DNA of 64,000 bases from Eleginops maclovinus (taxonomy: Eukaryota; Chordata; Actinopteri; Perciformes; Eleginopidae): contig NC_086366.1 in the NCBI RefSeq assembly GCF_036324505.1, forward strand, positions 20,662,927-20,726,926, read 5' to 3'. This document shows positions 55,284-64,000 of the stretch, in pieces. The first letter of the stretch is position 1. Each line of letters starts with the position of its first letter. Position numbers and translations under genes: made by a program. Below the pieces are notes generated by a model. The model was not told the DNA's origin, made no database searches, and saw only the letters and a list, made by a program, of their open reading frames with translations.

Positions 55284-55967
55284 ATGGACTCAGACCGGAG
55301 GAGGGACAGCCGGAGTTGGGACTGGGACAGCCCGCAGTGCAGAGCCCAGCTGGATGAGGTATTTTTCCGCCGGCACGACTACATCCAGGCCGGCAGCACG
55401 GAGCACAGAGAGTTCTGGGCTTTCTTTGACCGCTTCCAGAGGTTTAAAACAAGGAAGGAAATGTCTGGGCCAGGGGCTAAAGAGGACAGGAAAAAGACTG
55501 GCTCTGGAAAGGTAGACCTCGGCCTCCCTAAAGAGTATGATGCCCGGTACAGGATCAATGTGTCTGTGTGCACCCTGGATGTGGAGGAGCGCCTGGGGAA
55601 GTCAGAGCGCAGAGGCAGCCAGAGATCCTCAGGACCAGGCAGTCAGGAGATCTCAGACTGCCGCCTGGCTCTGCTGCACTTCCTGGACTTCAGCCAGAGA
55701 CAGAGTTTTGGAAAGCTGGCCAAGCTTCGCCGGGAGCAGAAGAACCTGCCCATCTTCCAGTACCGTGACAGGATCGTGGAGCTGGTGCGACAGAGCCCTG
55801 TAGTTGTGGTGGCAGGGGACACAGGCTGTGGGAAATCCACCCAAGTACCTCAGTATCTTCTTGCAGCTGGCTTCAATCACATTGCCTGCACTCAGCCTCG
55901 ACGGATTGCCTGTATATCACTCGCCAAGAGGGTCAGCTTTGAGAGTCTCAATCAGTATGGCTCTAAG
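55284..55967 (+). CDS. dhx34: dhx34 exon 1: N-terminus and helicase motifs I, Ia
   Basis: 228 codons from ATG 55284 ([20 protein letters not shown]). WDWDSPQCR parallels WDWNCPETR in human, supporting this start region. [20 protein letters not shown] is the Walker A block. Donor AAG|GTTTGT is weak; the join to VGYQIRFE fixes it. Read-through would stop at 56070. Confidence 0.95.
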
Positions 55968-58900
55968 GTTTGTCATCACAAGCTCTCACCTTCAGCTGAA
56001 GCACCAGCTGATCTGTCAGGCATGTTAAAAACACAGTCGATGAACATGAATCAAACACTCAATTTAGAATAGACTAGAAGTACTGGCCCTTAGTATTTCC
56101 ATTAATCCAATATTATTGTCCTCCCCACCAGTTCTACAGATTTTTGGGGACGTCAAGGAATACTAACTATTTATAGTACTAGTAGATTTTGAACGTACAA
56201 ACCAAAGAAAACTGTCCTTGTTTTCCATGCAAAATAGGGTATTTCTCTTCTATTTCCAAGCATGTAAGCAATCAAGTAAGACATTTGAAGGTATCTCCTC
56301 TCATTATTTGTGGAGGGCTATAGCCAGAAATCATGTAAAAATATATATTGCAGAGGTACAAAATTGTTATTTGCAGCTTTAGTCAAAAAAGTCTCTTTTT
56401 GCAGCAATAATTTCATCATAAACGCGCAAAGAACATATGCAAATATCACAAAATGCTGTCATGTTTTGCAGGTGGGGTACCAGATCCGCTTCGAGACCAC
56501 TCGGACCCCGGTCACCAAACTGCTGTTCCTGACAGAGGGGCTGCTGCTCCGGCAGATCCAGCAGGACCGGTCGCTGGCTCAGTACCAGGTGCTGATCGTG
56601 GACGAGGTCCATGAGAGACACCTCCACTGCGACTTCCTTCTGGGGGTCCTGCGCTCTCTACTGGCTGAAAACCCAGACCTGCGTCTCATCCTCATGTCCG
56701 CCACCATCAACATCAAACTGTTCTCTGACTATTTCAGCAGAGCTCCTGTGCTGCAGGTCCCAGGCCGGCTGTTTCCTATACAGGTGAGCACTGATCACAG
56801 ATGTAAAATATAAAAGCCACTAGATTAAACTTTACAAAGTTATTTTTGACGTTTTCCTTCTTGTATTAAGGTGATCTACCAGCCCATTCCCCCTGATGAG
56901 CAACCCTCGCGTTCGGAGAAACTGGATCCTAGACCTTACCTGCGCATCCTGCAGGGCATCGATCAGCGCTACCCCCCTGAGGAGCGAGGCGACCTGCTAA
57001 TGTTCCTGAGTGGTGTGGCGGAGATCTCCACCATCCAGGAGGCCTGTCAGGTTTTGGCCACACACACACGCCGGTGGATCGTCCTGCCGCTGCACAGCAC
57101 GCTCTCTCTGGCCCAGCAGGATAAGGCACGGTCACCTCTCAGTGGATTACAGTGGAGATATTACGTTAGAATGTGATATGCTAGCAACGGTTTATCAGTT
57201 CTAATTCTGTGTCGTGTAATTCTTCAGGTGTTTGACATTTCTCCTCCTGGGGTGAGAAAGTGCATCATCTCTACCAATATTGCTGAGACGTCCGTTACGA
57301 TAGATGGAGTTCGCTTCGTTGTAGACTCAGGTATGGCACTGGAAGTACCCTCATAGATGGGGATTCACTTTTTAAAATACTTACAAACCTTATTTTGTGC
57401 AGTCAAGTTTAGTTCAAAATCTCATATCAATATCTCTCTATTTTGAATTTGTATGATTTAAAAATGACAATACACATTTATTAACATGAGCACTCGAGTC
57501 CATCATGTCAATGGGTCCGATTTAGACACGGAGGCTAACTTTCATCTGCAGTCTCTGGCAGGTTGACGGCAATAAAAGAAAACATGCAAGAGCAAATAAG
57601 ATAAGATGTACATTATTAATCCCAAATTGGGAATACATTTTTTCGTTGAAGCAAAGTAAAACAAAGTATTGCACACAGTTGAAATTAATAAATTATATAA
57701 TATAAACATCTCAAAATAGATAAAACTGAAGTAAAAAGGTTAAATATAAAAGTTGACCGTGAAAATGAAAATCATTAAATAAATAAGCACAGGCAAAAGC
57801 ATATGTGCACATTTTTAACACATAGGCACCATTGATGCACATTTGCAGCACATATAAAGCACAATTGATAGACCTTATATACAAACCTATTCACACACAA
57901 AAGCACATATTCCTCTTGGAAGATCCAAAAGATTCCAAAAAGCTGTCTATGTTTTTTAACTTTGAAGGCATTTGAGTAGTAAAAAGAGCAAAAAAAACAA
58001 TACAGGGCCAAAAAGTAAAACAAGAATCATCTAAATTATTGTTTTGTTATTCATTCTTTTACAGGGAAGGTTAAGGAAATGAGTTTTGATCCTAAGGCCA
58101 AGATGCAGCGTCTGCAGGAGTTCTGGATCAGCAGAGCCAGCTCTGAGCAGAGAAAAGGACGAGCCGGCCGTACAGGTCCAGGAGTTTGCTACCGACTGTA
58201 TGCAGAGTCTGACTATGATGCGTTCGCTCCTTATCCTGTGCCTGAAATCCACAGAGTGGCTCTGGACTCGCTCATTCTTCAGGTAACAACACCCTGAAGA
58301 AAGCAGGAGAGAAAATCCTCTTTTTAATTCCTGATTCTGGCTTTATTTATGCTGTTTTGTGTTTCCTTAGATGAAGAGCATGAGTCTTGGAGATCCACTT
58401 TCTTTTGTCTTCATTGATCCTCCTCCTGCTGCGAGTATCCAGACTGCAGTTACGTACCTGAAAGAGCAGGGGGCGCTGGACAGCCGGTCTGAACTGACCT
58501 CTATTGGCAGCTTGCTGGCTCAACTGCCTGTGGATGTGGTCATAGGTAAGGTTCTCCAAACCAAACCATGTTGTAGTGTCATTATTGCGCATATGTTTTA
58601 AAGTTGGAAGGTGCTGTACATTCAGTAGCGTGTGTGTGTGTTTGTGCGTGTGTGTGTGTGTGTGTGTGTTCAGGGAAGATGCTGGTGCTGGGCTCTTTGT
58701 TTAACCTGGTGGATCCCGTGTTGACGGTGGCGGCGGCCCTTAGCGTTCAGTCGCCTTTCCTGCGCAGCGCACAGCACAACCCAGACTGTACCACCGCCCG
58801 CCAGCCCCTACACAGCAACCACGGAGACCCCTTCACCCTGCTCAACACCTTCAATGCCTGGGTGGAGGTCAGAAATGGAATTATGATGACTCTAGCCATT

Positions 58901-61900
58901 TAATATGGACGCGTTTCATAAAAGACGGTCTCCATTATACTTCAAACTGTCCAACAGGTGAAAGGAGAAAGAGGTGGCGGCTCCAGGAAGTGGTGCAGGA
59001 GGAGAGGCCTTGAGGAGCAGCGACTCTACGAGATGGTCAACTTACGGAGACAGTTCAAGGTAGGATACACGCAGCAGGTCAGACATTAAGAACAGTTTTT
59101 GATGTTAGAAAACTGTTTTACAATCTGATCTTCTTCTCTGGTTATCAGGAACTGCTGAGGAGCCACGGCCTGCTGGAGCCTCAGAGCAGCGCCCCCTCTA
59201 GTGGTGATCGCGGGCAGCGCCGGCTGAGGCTCACTGAGAGGAAGAAGCTGCATCAGATGAAGAGAGACCACGAGCAGCAGGAGAGCAGCCGCCGCAAAGT
59301 CCTGAGGCTGGAGGAGGGCGAGGAGGAGTTCAGCTCCGGATCCGACACAGAGGGAGCCGGCAGGGGCAAGAAGGACAACGAGGCAGGACAGAACGTGGAC
59401 ATACAGGTAGGCCTGTCAAAGTCGCTGTTTCCCACAATCCACAATTCTTTTGCATATAATCAAACAGAGACACATACAGTATATACAAATTCCCACATTA
59501 AGAGCCATCAATATAATGTTGAAATCCTGGTGCAATGGGTGTAGAGGGAGAGTGGGAGAGAGGGGAGAGAGTTCAGCATCCTGACAGCCTGGTGGAAAAA
59601 GCTGTTTATTAGTCGGGTGGAGCTCGACCTCAGACTGCGGAACTTTCTCCCTGAAGGCAGGAGAGTGAAGAGGCTGTTGGAGAGATATGAGAGGTCACCC
59701 TCAATGCTTTGCGGGTGAGGCGGGTGTTGTAGAGGTTCAGTGAGTCAAAAGCATGTTTTGAACTTTGATGCTAGAATAAACAGCAGTGTTTACCCTTCCG
59801 TTATAAGACTTAAATTAGGGTGACCAAACTTCCTCTTTTTACGTCCTGTCCGGAGCGTCCAGGGGGTTTTATAAATTCATGAATACGTCCGGTTTTCACT
59901 GTTGGGACCATTAAGCGTGTACTTAAATTGACTGGCGCTTCCCCCCACCCCCCAACAATCGCAAGTGTCCTCTTTTTCGCCACCTCAAATCTGGTCACCC
60001 TAATGGCATATGTGACCCAACCCCCACCCCCGCTGAAGTGTCCTCTTTTTCACAAACTCAAATCTGGTCACCCTACTTAAATGTTGGGTAGACTTTACAC
60101 ATTTCGTGAACAGAATGGAAAAGTCCATTTTATTCTTTGTTGTCATTGTGTGGTTTTATTTTATTAGTGTTACATTTATTTAGGATATTGAAAACATCTT
60201 ACTCTATTTCCGATTACTGAATATTCCTAAGAATGAAAGTATAAAAATACTCTTTACAAGGGTGTACTTGCATTATTATGCCTTAATATAATATTTACTT
60301 ATATCAACAGTGTTGGGTGTAACGCGTCACAAAAGTAACGGAGTTACAGTAATGTATTACTTTTTGCTGTAACGCAGTAATATAACGCATTTCTTCTGAA
60401 ATGTGGGTAATATAATATCCGTTACAATTCTCATTAACGCAGTTACAACACATTTTAACCAGAAATTATGTGGTGTTTTGTTTTTAAGAATTCACAATTA
60501 TCGCAGGGCATTCCGACAACAGAGAAACAATTGTGCGGGTAACTCAGTAAGCCTGTTTACTATTGGTTAGGACAGCTGCAGAAACAGATTCACAATGCAG
60601 AGCTGCAGGCTCGCAATGCAGAGCTGCAGGCTCGGAGAAAATAAAATAGAAAGACAGGAGTGCGCGCAGGCCGAAGCAACAGAAGGTCACTTTCTCTGGC
60701 TCTGCTGCTTGAACTCCGAGAAGTTGAGAGACTCGTGGCAGAGTGTTGAAGATATGCAGCCTCTGTCCTCTGTGGAATCGCCGCCTTTTTGAAAGTTTGT
60801 CAGCAAAATCCTCATTAACACACCAATGACAAGGTGAGCTAACGTTGCCATAGAGACTCGTTCATATACAGCAGGTCACAGGGGCCGTGCAGAGGCTCCA
60901 CTAACATGTTATTAATAACACACAGAGACGTAATGTTACCGGTATCAAATATTATTTAGCATACTTAAACGGAGCATGAGTTTAATTTCTAGCATGAGTT
61001 TAATTTCTAGCATGAGTTTAATTTCTAGCCTTTTCCTGATTTTCAGCATGTACTGCCAGATAGATAGATAGCTTTAATTATTGAGCTGCAATAAACTACA
61101 TTTTAGCATTTAAAGCCATACGTTTGCGGTTATTTTGGTGAAAATAACTCAAAGTAACGCAAAAGTAGTGTAACGCATTAAAGTTCAGAGACAGTAATAA
61201 TGTAATGTAACTTATTACTTTAAAAAGACAGTAATAAGTAACATGTACTGTATTACATTTTGGAAGTTACTTGCCCAGCACTGTATATCAGTATTAGAAT
61301 AAAGCTGATGTCAAAAAAAATATCCTTTATTGCCACTATTTCTAGGATAACATACATGTAAAAAAATGAAATCGTGACATGCCTTCATAAAGGTCGGAGT
61401 ACAATGTAAAAAATGTTTGTACACTTCTCAAATTGAGCCTCCTTTAACTGCAATATTTCAAATTTCAATTTGGTTTCAACCGTTTTAATTCTTGGCAGCA
61501 ATTAACTAGTTTATTATGTTCTGTGAAAAAGGGCAGCACATATTGCATCAGGCTTTTTCTCTTTACAGAGCCAGATATGTCTGTATTTCTGTGTGTGATC
61601 TTTCTCTGTGTGCTGCTGAAACAGGAGGTGAAGTTTAAGTTGCGTCACAACGTGTCGGAGCTGCAGGAGGCGGCGAGCGTCAGTCAGGACATGTCCTCCC
61701 GTCAGCAGTCTCTACTCAAGCTGCTGCTCTGCCGAGGCCTCTACCCTCAGCTCGCTCTGCCCGATGACCACAACTCCACCCGCAAGGACTCAGAGCAGGT
61801 CAGGCTGCACCCCAGATCAAACATTTTAACAACACAATAATGGGGAAACACTGCTGACTTTCACATTGTTTAGGTGTTCCACACAAGGAATAAGCAGGGA

Positions 61901-64000
61901 GTGGTGATCCACCCGACCAGTGTGTTTGCCAGCGACCCCGAGGTGTTACAAGTGCCTGAGGGTGACAACGGAGAAATGGGTAACCAATAATAACTTCTTT
62001 AAAATGACGTAAAGAGAAAAAAAGAATCAGGATGAAAGTGTGTCTTACTGGGACTATCTGTTATTTGTGATAACGTTTCCTAAAAATCCCTAATAAATGT
62101 ATTGTTGTCCTCATATGTCTGTTCCCTCCTCTCCTCTTGTTGTGCATGTCTCTCATCATGTCTCATGTGTCTCCTGCCTACAGGGCCTGAGCGGAGGGAC
62201 AGCAGCAGACACCAGCTGCTAGCCTTCGTCACTCTGTTGGAGACCAACAAGCCGTATTTGTCCAACTGTGTTCGGGTTCCAGCACTGCAAGTGAGTACCA
62301 CATGTGGGATGCCCCTGAGAATTACAAAACAGCGAGTCTCTGGATGAGTCTAAAAACATTATTTGTTATATTAAAGTAAGCTAACAGAGGCATGTTTAAC
62401 CTATAAACCTATTTATATGATCCAGTTTTTGGGTGGATGTGATTCCTAAGTCAGTTAAAGAACTAGGAAAATTATTTAAATAGTGTGATACATTTTTAAT
62501 TCACTGCTTCCAGTATTGAATATTAATTACTTCTGTACACAGTTCTGATAAAACATGCAGGTTAGTGGGTTCGCTTTTTTAAATGTTTTGCTTATTGTTT
62601 TCTGTTTTTAAGTTATTATTCACAGATTAAAACGCATTAATTTCAGTAATGTGTGTGATAATGGACAATAAAATAATCAATGGTTCCTGTTTAGAAAAAG
62701 GTTTTCCACAAAACAGGTATTTTCCACAGATAAACAAAAAAAGCAGTCTATGCAAATTTTATTCTAGTATTTCATTTGAAAACAATTTACCCAACTTCAC
62801 ATATTTATATATTATGAAAAATCCCACCTGTTTAATGTGTCACCCATTATTGCGGCCAATATACACTGCCCGGCCCAAAAAAAGGTCACCACCTGGATTT
62901 AACCAAGCAAATAGGTAAGAGCCTCCCATTGGATAATTACTGCATGGGTGATTATGTTTCAGCTGGCAACAAGTTATTGAACACTAACTGATCCAGTGAG
63001 TAGCCTATTTGTTAAACAGTCATGTCGAAAGACTTCCACTGTGGTCGTGGAAAAGATATTAATCTGTTTCAGAAGGGTCAAATTATTGGCATGCATCAGG
63101 CAGAGAAAACTTCTAAGGAGATTGCTGAAACTACTAACATCGGGTTAAGAACTGTCCAACGCATTATTTAAAAACTGGAAGGACAGTGGGGAAACATCCT
63201 CTTCCAGGAAGGAATGTGGTCGGAAAAAATAATCTTGAATGATCGTGATCGGCGATCACTTAAACGTTTGGTGAAATCAAATCGTAGAAAAACATCAGTA
63301 GAACTCACGGCTATGTTTAACAGTAAAAGTAAAAGCATTTCCACACGCACAATGTGAAGGGAACTCAAGGGATTGAGACTAAACAGCTTTGTAGCCGTAA
63401 GAAAACCACTTGTCAGTGAGGCTAATCGGAAAAAAATTGTGAAAGAGTGGTTCAGGGAGCATGAGACATCATTTTCACTTTGCGCAGTGGTCTGAATCTC
63501 CCGTCATCAACACAAGATCTTGGCGAAAAATTAATGCAAGACAGAAATAAATGTTGTGACATTGCAGAAGCTTGTGGAAACGATGCCACAGCGAATGTGT
63601 GCCGTAATCAAAGCTAAAGGCAGTCCAATGAATATTAGAGTGTGTGACCTTTTTTTAGGCTGGGCAGTGTATCATTCCTATTTCATTTTACCCAGCTGGG
63701 GTCCCTCTACCCATCATGCATCAGTGGTACCTCCCTGTGTGTGTTTGTGCTCTCCAGGCTCTGCTGCTGGTGGCCAACAGTGTGGACAGTAACGCTGACT
63801 GCACGCGTCTGGTGGTGGACAGCTGGCTGGAGCTGGAGCTGAGGGTGCCGGAGGAGGCCCTGAAGGTGCTGTCAACTGCCCTCGCCCTCAGGGGGGAGTG
63901 GGAGCGCCTCCTGCTGGCCCAGCTGGGACAGAGCACCATGGGAGCAGAGCAGGGGGTGTCCCACAAAGTCCTGGAGAAGCTGAGCGAGGGCCTGGTCCGC
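55284..64000 (+). CDS. dhx34: dhx34, DEAH-box RNA helicase 34 (3' end beyond window)
   Basis: Thirteen exons join in frame to 977 codons: 55284-55967, 56472-56783, 56871-57125, 57228-57330, 58065-58282, 58371-58545, 58674-58867, 58958-59059, 59149-59406, 61625-61798, 61874-61979, 62184-62290, 63758-64000. Helicase motifs: [10 protein letters not shown] (178-186), Ia TQPRRIA (203-209), II DEVH (272-275), III SAT (304-306), [13 protein letters not shown] (433-444), [14 protein letters not shown] (480-491). The DEVH form and the surrounding wording match DHX34. DHX34 is a nucleic-acid-dependent ATPase that promotes UPF1 phosphorylation in nonsense-mediated mRNA decay. The winged-helix/ratchet region follows, then a Lys/Arg/Glu-rich segment (about 700-767). 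Human DHX34 is 1143 residues, so about 165 residues including the C-terminal zinc-finger-like end lie outside. One intron uses a GC donor. Confidence 0.95.
56472..56783 (+). CDS. dhx34: dhx34 exon 2: motifs II and III
   Basis: 104 codons, phase 0: [53 protein letters not shown]. Acceptor TTTTGCAG, donor GTGAGC. Confidence 0.96.
56871..57125 (+). CDS. dhx34: dhx34 exon 3: second RecA domain start; GC splice donor
   Basis: 85 codons: [54 protein letters not shown]. Human reads DQDK|VFDV, and exon 4 begins VFDISPPG, so the exon must end at AAG before GCACGG. The GT five bases later would break the frame. This makes a GC-AG intron. Confidence 0.9.
57228..57330 (+). CDS. dhx34: dhx34 exon 4: motif V
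   Basis: [20 protein letters not shown] then [14 protein letters not shown] plus one base. Acceptor ATTCTTCAG, donor GTATGG. Confidence 0.96.
57590..58020. mobile_element. interspersed repeat fragment in dhx34 intron 4
   Basis: AGATAAGATGTACATTATTA and ATCCCAAATTGGGAATACAT resemble the start of a teleost repeat with the form TTATTGATCCC. AT-rich remainder, no coding sequence. Confidence 0.45.
58065..58282 (+). CDS. dhx34: dhx34 exon 5: motif VI
   Basis: [60 protein letters not shown]. The arginine fingers of motif VI are intact. Donor GTAACA. Confidence 0.96.
58371..58545 (+). CDS. dhx34: dhx34 exon 6: winged-helix/ratchet region
   Basis: [20 protein letters not shown], then [20 protein letters not shown] and AQLPVDVVI plus one base; close to human MKSMSVGDP and [18 protein letters not shown]. 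Confidence 0.96.
58630..58669. repeat. TG repeat next to a splice acceptor
   Basis: Imperfect TG repeat with a CG and a TTTG break, ending 4 bases before dhx34 exon 7 (TTCAG). Confidence 0.9.
58674..58867 (+). CDS. dhx34: dhx34 exon 7: ratchet region; TG-repeat splice acceptor
   Basis: [54 protein letters not shown]. The acceptor follows a TG repeat ending TTCAG instead of a normal pyrimidine tract. Donor GTCAGA. Confidence 0.95.
58958..59059 (+). CDS. dhx34: dhx34 exon 8: basic region after ratchet
   Basis: 34 codons: [20 protein letters not shown] then [14 protein letters not shown]; matches human [20 protein letters not shown]. Confidence 0.95.
59149..59406 (+). CDS. dhx34: dhx34 exon 9: charged linker
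   Basis: 86 codons starting [20 protein letters not shown]; includes [20 protein letters not shown], like human RRRKVLRLQEE. Rich in Arg, Lys and Glu and probably disordered. Donor GTAGGC. Confidence 0.93.
59524..59750. mobile_element. interspersed repeat fragment in dhx34 intron 9
   Basis: GTTCAGCATCCTGACAGCCT then GTGGAAAAAGCTGTTTATTA and GAAGAGGCTGTTGGAGAG, wording of a repeat arm seen widely in fish. Only this arm is present. Confidence 0.5.
59816..60075. mobile_element. TAGGGTGACCA-ended DNA element with doubled right end
   Basis: Left end TAGGGTGACCAAAC; right end TCTGGTCACCCTA, which appears twice, ending at 60002 and 60075, each preceded by AGTGTCCTCTTTTTC. Inverted terminal repeats indicate a DNA transposon relic. 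In dhx34 intron 9. Confidence 0.65.
60308..61283. mobile_element. hAT-like non-autonomous element (~1 kb) in dhx34 intron 9
   Basis: Starts CAGTGTTGGGTGTAACGCGT and ends AAGTTACTTGCCCAGCACTG, imperfect inverted repeats. Flanks TATATCAA and TATATCAG give a 7/8 target duplication. Inside are two short tandem arrays (60593-60634 and 60973-61028). No intact transposase was seen. Confidence 0.82.
60973..61028. repeat. three tandem 18-bp units
   Basis: AGCATGAGTTTAATTTCT repeated three times inside the hAT-like element. Confidence 0.9.
61625..61798 (+). CDS. dhx34: dhx34 exon 10
   Basis: 58 codons: [45 protein letters not shown]. Follows a 2.2 kb intron filled with transposon copies. Acceptor CTGAAACAG, donor GTCAGG. 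Confidence 0.95.
61874..61979 (+). CDS. dhx34: dhx34 exon 11
   Basis: [20 protein letters not shown] then [15 protein letters not shown] plus one base; corresponds to human [20 protein letters not shown], an oligonucleotide/oligosaccharide-binding-fold block of DEAH helicases. Donor GTAACC. Confidence 0.94.
62184..62290 (+). CDS. dhx34: dhx34 exon 12
   Basis: [20 protein letters not shown] then [16 protein letters not shown]. Matches human [20 protein letters not shown]. Donor GTGAGT. Confidence 0.95.
62862..63671 (+). mobile_element. Tc1/mariner-like element, internally deleted
   Basis: Both ends intact: TACACTGCCCGGCCCAAAAA at left and TTTTTTTAGGCTGGGCAGTGTA at right as inverted repeats, with TA at each border. 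The left part (from 63022) codes for the N-terminal paired-type DNA-binding region of a transposase ([20 protein letters not shown]) with stops; the right part (63553-63640) codes for its C-terminus ([17 protein letters not shown]). The catalytic middle is missing, so it is non-autonomous. In dhx34 intron 12. Confidence 0.85.
63758..64000 (+). CDS. dhx34: dhx34 exon 13 (cut by window edge)
   Basis: 81 codons from acceptor [47 protein letters not shown], and on to KLSEGLVR at the last base. The exon may continue beyond 64000. Confidence 0.92.

Noticed and set aside
57126..57178. Extension of dhx34 exon 3 using GT at 57131
   Set aside because: It adds five bases, breaks the frame and loses the conserved DK|VFD join.
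63022..63640. A transposase gene
   Set aside because: Stops interrupt it and the catalytic centre is missing; annotated as part of a defective element.

Overview
This is a 64 kb piece of a teleost fish nuclear genome. The genes are split by GT-AG introns into many short exons, there are long CA/TG and TC microsatellites, and introns carry hAT-like, Tc1/mariner-like and TTAA-flanked miniature DNA elements of the kind common in ray-finned fish. The species cannot be named from the sequence. There is no prokaryotic content: no operons, CRISPR arrays or tRNA/rRNA genes were seen.

Three protein-coding genes lie head to tail on the + strand. (1) aplp2, amyloid precursor-like protein 2: seventeen exons from 9229 to the stop at 36463, coding for 747 residues. 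The signal-peptide exon is not in the window, so everything left of 9229 is presumably intron 1 or 5' flank. (2) st14, the type II membrane serine protease matriptase: all nineteen coding exons from ATG 40566 to stop 53871, an intact 847-residue protein. (3) dhx34, a DEAH-box RNA helicase linked to nonsense-mediated decay: thirteen exons from ATG 55284, running off the right edge at 64000 after 977 codons. All exon joins were checked by reading frame and by recalled similarity to the human proteins, not by a database search.

Layout: 1-9228 upstream/intronic DNA with repeats; 9229-38.6k aplp2 with a 3'UTR carrying a hAT-like insert and a TC array; 38.6-40.5k spacer with a second hAT-like element and a likely st14 promoter; 40.5-54.6k st14; 55.0-64.0k dhx34. 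APLP2 and ST14 are also adjacent in the same orientation in human (11q24), whereas human DHX34 is on 19q13, so the third neighbour is specific to the fish arrangement. The genes do not form one pathway: APLP2 and matriptase are both membrane proteins with protease/Kunitz-inhibitor chemistry, and DHX34 is an RNA surveillance factor.

No entirely new system was found. The most notable items are a decayed duplicate of the first-CUB exons inside st14 intron 8 (47928-48915), seven copies of one TTAA-flanked miniature element in the introns and flank, a perfect 29-bp-arm snapback at 18192-18251, the conserved 36-nt aplp2 microexon whose skipping gives an altered glycosaminoglycan-site sequence, loss of one CUB1 disulfide in st14, and a GC-AG intron in dhx34.
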